Origin: Synaphobranchus kaupii
Taxonomy: Eukaryota; Chordata; Actinopteri; Anguilliformes; Synaphobranchidae
DNA: 64,000 bases
Direction of reading: 5' to 3'
Assembly (NCBI GenBank): GCA_029718625.1
Contig: CM056389.1
Coordinates: forward strand, 14,475,723 to 14,539,722
The position numbers were made by a program, and so were the translations under genes. The notes beneath the pieces were generated by a model. That model was not told the DNA's origin. It saw only the letters and a list, made by a program, of their open reading frames with translations, and did not search any database. The stretch's first letter is position 1. Each line of letters opens with the position of its first letter. Positions 56,644 to 64,000 of this stretch are shown piece by piece.

Positions 56644-59600
56644 TGTAGCTATAGTGAAATGAACCAAATGCACGTGTCCTCAAAGGGGTCTGGAAATGCT
56701 CCTTTGAATTTGTTGACTCATTGCGTCACAAATTAAGGGGTTTGTTGTTTCATATTGAACAAATAACTGTTAAGTTCACTAGCTGAAACACAAACCACAA
56801 AACTGACATTAAAAATAAAACGAATGATGGCAGATGCAACTGTTACATGTTAGCCAATCAGCATGCCTGATGAATAGTCCCATTTACAATGGGTTTAATT
56901 TGATATTGCCATGACTAGACCCAATAGGGACAGTGTCTAGCTTTGCTAATGGCGTAAGGTGTGCACCCTGTCTAGTACTAGACCACAAATACATATACTC
57001 ACAGTTAAACCCTCACTCTCTTCATTGCATCTGACCTGTGTCGACAGCTGGAACTACAAGCCCCACGCTGCTATCTGAAATACCTCATCTGATGATTCTG
57101 ATTTATAATTCAGAGCAATTACACAAAACAACAATTCCACCGTTAATTGGCCAGTGGCGAATGATGGGATCAAGTCCATAAAAAAGTGAATTTAGTTCTA
57201 TTATTCAATTTGAAACATTTCCTCAAATATGCATCAGGTAAATGCAAAATTGGCTCACTACAGCAGCTCAGCATAAGAGGAAATGAACAAAAGATTACTG
57301 GTCCGATTAATCTGGTGGTAATTTTATATTAGCGGAGGTTACTCGCCAAGCTAAACACTCGACTCGGATGAATACTTCACAGATGTTCAGTTGATTTCCC
57401 CGTCCGTCGCCGATTGACCCCCATCTAAACTTTCTTACGGCACAAATAGGCTATTGTGTCGGCCGTGTTCGACCGTGGTCGTCACAGGCACCTCAAAGGC
57501 AAATAAGATGACCGATGAGCAATTATGAGAAAGCCAGGGACTCTTTCTCTCTTTTTCTCCAATTACAGTACTGACACACAGCTATGATTCCTCACAAAGA
57601 TCAACCCATCCCAGATGCCAGAAAGAGGAGGCTTGCAGCCAGCTCACCATTAATATGCATTGTTAAGCAGCGTGAACGAGGCCCAGCGGTGAGATTCTCG
57701 ATCGCTCTGCTCCGTCACCTGGGAAATCAGAAGCCACAGGAATGCAAGGAAACCCGCCGTTTATTTATTTATTCCACGTTTGCAAAGGTTTTCCTTGGGC
57801 TGTGAGAAAAATGGGAGTCATTTGCGCTTCGCCTGTCCTTCCCATGAAGAAGGAAAAGAGAATGTGCGAATGAATGCACCAGCACAGCCACTGTGGGTGT
57901 ATCGAGTGCACAGCCTATATGATCATTTACTCAAAACAGTGGTGCTTGTCGGAATTGTGGAATTACTTAAGATTATTATTATTATTATTAGTTCTTTAAG
58001 CCTGGCCACTCCCACAGTTCGTATAAGCACAGCTTGTGTAACGATCAAATCAAAATGACTTGCTTGTGAGAACTTTAGAAAATAAAGTTATTATTGTGGG
58101 TGCTTTAAGCTTGGACATTCCAGTTAAAACAAGTCATGTGTTTTTGCTTTGCAGACAGTACACTCTCCATTCAAACAAAATCCTGTTTGTCTTGTATATT
58201 GGTGTTAAGCATAAGCGAGGTATTATCAATAATAAATTCACAAAAACACGATTGAAAAATCATTGCATTTTTATCATCAACTGGGGGAGAAAGGTTGATT
58301 ATTACTTATTGCAACATGCAAACATATTCACAGTGGTTAGAAATTCTTTGTCAGTGTTACCTGCAAAAGTGCAATTCATTAGATAATAATTATATATCCA
58401 CTGTCTATTTTCTTTAGAACTTTTCCAAACGTATGCTGGTAGTTATTCAGTATTCAAGACCCCAGTGCATTCAGAAAGGTTGGATGTGTTACTTATCTCT
58501 GTATTATGTATTTACATAACTCTGTATTACCCTTGTGTAATGACTGAATATGAGATAGAGTGCAAAATCATAACCAAGGTCAGAAAACACAGTTCAAAAG
58601 TTCAATAACTTATTTTTAGTATTTGCTTTCTGGAAATTAGCACTTGAACTACAGATGTTGTTATGAAATTATCTTATCCATATTAATTCAAGGGTCAAAT
58701 TAAATAGACTACCCCAATAGTCTTTTGATTCATTAGAGTTGGAATAAACTAGGACATCTCATTAAGAGAGCACATTTTCACTGCCCTGCCAGAACCTAAA
58801 AGAAAAATAACTGCATAAATGAATTAAAAGCGTTCTCTCAACTCATTACTTTGTTGGTCCAATGACATTTTTCACAGAGGACCTCTATTTGTTTGGCTGG
58901 TAATTATGTGACATAAGCACTCAAATCATTTGGAGCAAGGTTTTCTGTTTTTTCCCCCCCCTTTAGCCAGGAAAGTTTGATGGAACTTTTCCCCGGTATA
59001 ATGTCGTCTAACCGAGACAACGGCACACTGGTCTAATCCCGTAGCATGGGGGCATTGGTACGGTTGCGCTTTGTCTTCTGTTTACGTGTGCAGTGAACCG
59101 TGAAATGAGCACGCCGCCTCGGGCTTCTATCCTTCCCTGGGAGGCAAGTCGACCCCAGAGAGAGGCAAACTCAATGCAGGAAGCAACCCATTAACCACCG
59201 CGCCGAGGGAGAGCGCTACGTAGCGACGCACCTTCTGAAGACGCAAACGGCACGCGGATAGCCATAAAGAACGCGCTACGCAGGCTCCCTCCTTAGCCCT
59301 GACAGCAGTGGGCTCGCTTTTCCACGAATGGCATCTTTAGAGAACAATATTGCGGGGGGGAAAAAACCGCTCCGAAAGGCAATTTGCCAGGAGCCGTGTC
59401 TTTTACGTTACATAACAGACGATATAAATGGGCAGAGAGTCCTTTAATTCCCAATAAGCATTGTGCTGAGACTAGCCTGGTATTCTGTCGTCCCTAGAAC
59501 AGTGATTCATGACAGGAGACACATCATTAACTCCCCAGCTGTTCGATACTCTCACTCGAGCAGAAAACCCACACGGTACACCGAGCGAACCCAGGGAGGC

Positions 59601-60120
59601 AGATTAATATTAATCAGCAGAAATAATTAATCGGTGTAGCGAACAGAGGGAAATAAAATGGATTCACTTTGCACAGGACCACAGAAAGTGAATGAAGTTG
59701 GCTTGCAATCCTTTTACATCCTTTGTGCATACTTGCAGTTCCGCCGGTCACCTAAAACTGAGCTCTGAAAGGACGTGGCCCTCTAAACCTCAAATTTAAT
59801 GATGGAGATGGGGAATTTGCAACTTCAAAATCTCCTGGTGATCCATAACCTGGTTTGGTAAAACCCTGCTCACTTACTATAATATAAAAAAGTCCAAGCC
59901 AAATATACAATATTATAGGTATAGTATTATATTCCTTAAGATGAAAAGATCAAATAACATTGAGTATTGCCAGGTGTCCATGTTTATTCAGCCCTCTGTA
60001 GTGGGTTATTTATTTATACGTGTTGAGAACTTCCATACAGTATCTGTGATTAAATATTTTCACAATCTTTCAGGGAGACTGAAACCTTCCGTGAGCTTTC
60101 AAGGCAAAATAATCCATGTA
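56644..60120. other. Long non-coding stretch
   Basis: ATT repeats at about 57971-57990; GC-richer patch at about 59040-59410 with several CpG; 59410-59650 is unique-looking with ATTAATATTAATCAG and AATAATTAATCGG words. ORFs up to 108 codons (58060-58386) have no domain. Confidence 0.55.
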
Positions 60121-60128
60121 GTGTAGTG

Positions 60129-60321
60129 CAGTGGTCCTCAAACCCGTTCCAGGAGATTTACCATCCTGTAGATTTTAATTTCAACCCTAATTTGGCACAC
60201 CCGATTCAACTAATTACCAGCTGAATGAGATCTCTAGCTGTTGAATGAGGTGTGCTTTGTTAGGGTTGGAGTGAAAACCTACAGGACGATAGATCTTCAG
60301 GAACAGGGTTGGAGACCACTG
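60129..60321. mobile_element. Palindromic hAT-type MITE
   Basis: 193 bp with ends CAGTGGTCCTCAAACC and GGTTGGAGACCACTG. The internal halves are inverted copies (CTGTAGATTTTAATTTCAAC against GTTGGAGTGAAAACCTACAG). Flanks GTGTAGTG (60121-60128) and CTGTATTG (60322-60329) match at 6 of 8 positions, a decayed 8 bp duplication. Same family as 31146-31309. Confidence 0.85.
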
Positions 60322-60329
60322 CTGTATTG

Positions 60330-62194
60330 GGAAATAGACATGCCACCTCAAGGTGCCAGGTTCAAAACCTAGGCATAGAACTACTATGGCGTGCATAGAC
60401 AAAGCACTTACACTGAATTTTCTCATTAACTACTTGTAAATATTTGTATACATTTTTAATTATAATTTACAGGTGGTTAACAATGTAAAGTCATTCAATA
60501 GGCCACCAAAGAAAATGTGGCACTTTCCCAAGTCTGAAATTTAGTGGTTGACTGATCTGCAGTTCCTCGCCTATTTTGCCTTTCACTGGGGAATGCGGTT
60601 CCACCCAGTGTTTCACTGTGCTGATGATGTCATTTCCTTCGAGTTCCACGGCAGCACCGGTCTCCTCTTGCAAACCTGCCCAGCATTTCTACACCTGACT
60701 CTGATGGGATGTTAATGGTTGAGAGACACCTGCAAGTCAGCCCCAGCTTTGTACTCTTGTGCCTCATTCATCCAGGTGTTTCCATTTTCCATATATTCTA
60801 TAGTTTTGCATGCTTTTCCACAGATGAATATTGTTTAATTGATTACCTCCAAATCCCATTTATCTAATCGCATACCCTTTTAATTAGGCTGCTCAATATT
60901 TTCAAAAGAAATTCTCGGTGTACAAACCTATAGGCTATATCCGCACTCAATGTTTTTAGTTTAGGAGAGGCTAAACGATTCAAACACTATGGCATATTGC
61001 ACATTATATTTAGACGTACAAATCAAAATTGCCTTTAACGTGTGTGCTCTCTTCGGTTGTCAAGGTGACTGGCAGTGCATGGAACAAGCTGGGGAGGCAT
61101 TACACAGATGGTGACAAACTGGTGCTCGATTTGCTAGTTACAGTAAAGTTTTACCTTTACTGATAAGCTTCAAGTGCATTTTAAGTTGCTGTTAGATACG
61201 AACTGATGAAAGCTATGCATGCTAAATTCATTAATAAGGAACACAAAGCAGATGGGTTTTCAGTACAATGTCATTTGAATATAGAATTTTTTATTTTTTA
61301 TTATTCTTTTAATTAGAAGCTGAATAATATTGTCATGCATGCAAACACGGTGGCACATGTACAGACTATATTTATTCTACATTTTCATGAGATGGCATGA
61401 CAGAAAGGGACAGTGCAGCATTGAACCGTGGGTAACACTTCATTTGAACAGAGCTTGAAGTGTTAGGCAATGTTAGGCAATTGAAAACTGAACTTGTTTT
61501 CAATTTAGTGTCAATTTTGTGGTTTGCACATTGGCTAGTAACCTAAACAAAATGGCAAGGTATAGATGCATAACATGCATAAGACTAACTTGGAAACTAA
61601 TAATAGATTTTAAAAAACAGTCTCAGTTAAGGACAAATGTATAAGGATAAATATTTTAAGTTAACCCTTAATGTTCAGATAGCTAACCGTTAATTTGCTG
61701 TCATTAAAATTACACTAATTCCAGTCAGTCTATGTGCAATATTAAAACGGTGCAATTTTGAGCACACTTTTTTGCACTTACATGAGTGAATTAAATTATT
61801 TTTAATCACATATACACAAGTCCGCAGAGTGCGGGTCTTTCTACAATTGAACGAGTCACTTCTACTGGCCTACGTACCTGCCTACATCATTATACACTTA
61901 TTTTTCCATAGACTTCAATAGGAAAATGAGTCAGAAGAAACAACCCTTAAATATCTGGCAGCAGAGTGATGGTTTGAGGTTCGTTTGATACCTCAGGCAC
62001 TTGATGACTTACAGCCATTTAGCCCACCATGTGTCCCATACTATTCCCATGTAATTTACAGCTTAATCTAGTTCCACCCCCAAATTTCCATAGAGATCCA
62101 TTCAAATGCAGAGAGGGTATAGTATCGCTTATAAGATACCTGAAAATAAGATATCAATAGTCTTTTGACGTTGTTGGGTCACAGACATCAGGAA
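60330..62194. other. Non-coding stretch
   Basis: No recognised gene. AT-rich. Confidence 0.6.
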
Positions 62195-62484
62195 GTCATG
62201 GCATGCAAAGGATATGCAACCAAATATTATATATGATGACTTTATTTAAGTTTATGTTCATTTGTCCAATTACTTTTCGTCCACTAAAATGAAGGGACTA
62301 TGTATAAAAATGGCTACAATTGCTTCACAGTTCACCCAATATGGATGTACAAACCCTCAAATTAAAGCTGAAAGTCTGCACTTTAACCTCATAGTCACTG
62401 TTCCATTTCAAATACAATGTGCTGGAGGACAAAGGAAAAACAACAAAAAGTGTGTCACTGTGCAAATATTTAGACTGCACTGTA
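62195..62484. mobile_element. Tc1-like terminal fragment
   Basis: GCAACCAAATATTA, TTTGTCCAATTACTTTTCG, AAAATGAAGGGACT, GGTTCACCC-like TTCACCCAATATGGATGT, ACCCTCAAATTAAAGCTGAA and the end GCACTGTA follow the order of the 3' end of a common fish Tc1 family. The part from 62352 is homologous to 11012-11151. No transposase core. Confidence 0.75.
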
Positions 62485-63189
62485 GTTCAGCCATTTATAA
62501 TATTAAAATGGTAAAATAAGGCAAATATGATGTGATTATATGATATCAAATTTTGATCGTTTTTTTTCCGGTAAAGATTGTTTCCGTTTTCATCCGTTTG
62601 CTCTGTTTAGAGTCAACAGCGTGTTGGAATGGCGCTGTCATCCTGGACCTACTGCGACCCTGGATTTAAGCATGATTGAGAATGTAGCAAAGTGCAGTTC
62701 CAGAGGTCAGTTAAGCTTAAGGCTAGGACAACATGAAGAGCATCTGCCTTTAATTAGTTTTACACTCTGTCTTGCCTGCATATGGGCCACAGTCCTAACC
62801 CCATCTGTTTACACTATTAAAACATCTGAAAACAGACACAACGCCATTTCAGTGGAATTTTTTAGTGGAAAAGTATTTAGTGTCCTGTGATTTTACAAAT
62901 AACCATCCACCAGGATATTTGCATCTGCATTGCATATACTTTCATTCCAAGGACCAAATAAGGGTCGCCCAGTGCAAATTAATACTGAATGTAAGTTTTG
63001 TCAATTAAATTAGACCTTTCTCAATTTAATTTTAACTCAACTCTCGACTGCTCACAAACCATTTTGTGTAGATATAATTTGGTTAATGACTGGGAGTGAT
63101 ACTGAGTAATTATTTTCTTTCTTCATTGGCTCTGAATAACAAGGACTAAAGAACAAAAGGAAAGTTATTTAGCAGTCAAGAAAAAGTCT
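62485..63189. other. Non-coding stretch
   Basis: The plus ORF 62540-62890 (116 codons) has no domain and is treated as chance. Confidence 0.6.
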
Positions 63190-63197
63190 GTTAGGAA

Positions 63198-63880
63198 TAG
63201 GGTTGCAAAGGGGCGGAAAATTTCCGGTAAATTTCCAGAAACTTTCCAGAAATTTACCATGGGAAGTTAAGCTCAGGAATTTCTGAAGTTTTTACCAATT
63301 TTTATTGCTAAAGTTAGCCTATAACATGGAACTTAAATTTTGTTGGAAAATACACATAAAATTCAATTATAGATCTTGCAGCATGCTTTGGTTAAAACCC
63401 AATTTAATGTGAATTCAGTTGAATTTCAACCCTGCACTGTGCATTCTTCCATTACATGTGCAGTGCATTCTTTTATCACATGCACAGACAATTCCTAGCA
63501 TCCTGCACACTACTGCAGGGCCCTCTGCATGCACTGTGCATTCTTCCATCACATGCAGAAATAATTTCCAGCATCCTGCACACTACAGCAAGGCTATTGA
63601 GGCCACACTGCATTTGAGCCCAAGGACTACATCCATTATTTATTTATTTTTTATTTTTTGGGGGGGGCTTATGGAATACATTTCTTTTATTCAACATTCT
63701 TGTTTTTTGTTCAATGAAATAATCCATTAAAGTTCTACTCACAAATGTTTGCATGGATGTCTGCTTATGACAAAACAAATTGTTTATATTTATGTCTGCA
63801 TATGACAAGTTAAATACAGCTAGTACAAAGTCCCATGGAAAGTTTCCACCTTTGAATATTCCCAGAATTTTGCAACCCTA
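63198..63880. mobile_element. hAT-like non-autonomous element with perfect 8 bp duplication
   Basis: 683 bp bounded by TAGGGTTGCAAAGG and ATTTTGCAACCCTA, flanked by GTTAGGAA at 63190-63197 and 63881-63888. Subterminal sequence is rich in TTTCC/GGAAA words in both orientations (TTTCCGGTAAATTTCCAGAA on the left, CATGGAAAGTTTCCACC on the right). The middle holds a partial tandem duplication (63430-63600). No transposase. Confidence 0.9.
63430..63600. repeat. Partial tandem duplication inside the hAT-like element
   Basis: TGCACTGTGCATTCTTCCAT occurs at about 63433 and 63529, each followed by ACATG and later AGCATCCTGCACACTAC; a third partial copy (CAGTGCATTCTTTTATCACA) begins near 63461. Confidence 0.85.
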
Positions 63881-63951
63881 GTTAGGAATATACTAAAGGC
63901 CTTCTATATTATTCTATATTATACAGTCAATTGTCAAAGGGACAGCTGTCA

Positions 63952-64000
63952 AAGGGATAGCTGCTATGTTATGTGAAGGATGTGCTATCATGGTTTCTGG
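63952..64000 (+). mobile_element. Start of an L2-type LINE 3' end, cut by the window edge
   Basis: AGGGATAGCTGCTATGTTAT followed by GTGAAGGATGTGCT matches the copies at 14762-15026 and 34590-34935. The tail would lie beyond the window. Confidence 0.65.

Noticed and set aside
62540..62890. 116-codon plus ORF
   Set aside because: No recognised motif, and it lies between transposon relics.

Overview
The window looks like nuclear DNA of a ray-finned (teleost) fish. The evidence is its mix of repeats: several Tc1/mariner relics including a Sleeping Beauty/salmonid-type copy, L2-clade LINE 3' ends with the conserved tail hairpin shared with eel UnaL2 and many fish SINEs, tRNA-headed SINEs, a 5S rRNA-headed SINE, palindromic MITEs and many dinucleotide microsatellites. 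The species cannot be fixed from sequence alone; an elopomorph or clupeiform-like fish would fit, but that is a guess.

No host protein-coding gene can be supported with confidence. Nearly every open frame is short, lacks a recognisable domain, or runs through low-complexity DNA. The window reads as a repeat-littered intergenic region or very long intron. Two CpG-rich patches (about 5945-6340 and 7560-7970) could be promoters or first exons. A few AT-rich stretches dense in homeodomain-type words could be conserved regulatory elements; this is inference only.

Layout. 1-1366: a GC-rich, LTR-like retroelement end carrying its own 73-74 bp minisatellite. 2675-4571: a Sleeping Beauty-like Tc1 on the minus strand, with its first catalytic Asp lost and a 385 bp palindromic element inside it. 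5.9-8.0 kb: CpG-rich patches and a perfect 28 bp minisatellite. 10.6-11.2 kb: a tRNA-headed SINE and a Tc1 end. 12.7-16.2 kb: a deleted Tc1 beside a piggyBac-like element that keeps a first exon with a splice donor and was itself hit by an L2 3' end. 21.7-23.1 kb: a third Tc1 relic, then a compact element with two nearly identical terminal direct repeats that each contain a tRNA-like segment. 28.3-29.7 kb: three SINEs of different origin. 32.5-33.5, 34.6-36.0, 38.1 and 39.2-40.4 kb: further terminal-inverted-repeat elements, L2 pieces, a SINE and a perfect 42 bp inverted repeat. 43.5-49.1 kb: a PIF/Harbinger-type MITE, SINEs, and a SINE plus hAT-type MITE inserted into the same short target. 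55.06-56.64 kb: a nearly full-length Tc1 split by an insertion just before its catalytic Glu. 60.1-64.0 kb: a hAT-like MITE, a Tc1 end, a 683 bp hAT-like element with a perfect 8 bp target duplication, and the start of another L2 end.

The candidate for something less usual is the 22510-23121 element, a TRIM-like unit (LTR-spacer-LTR) with a possible Pol III type 2 promoter in each terminal repeat. Everything else is best explained as layered, mostly dead transposons. Family names rest on remembered consensus sequences and were not checked by database search.
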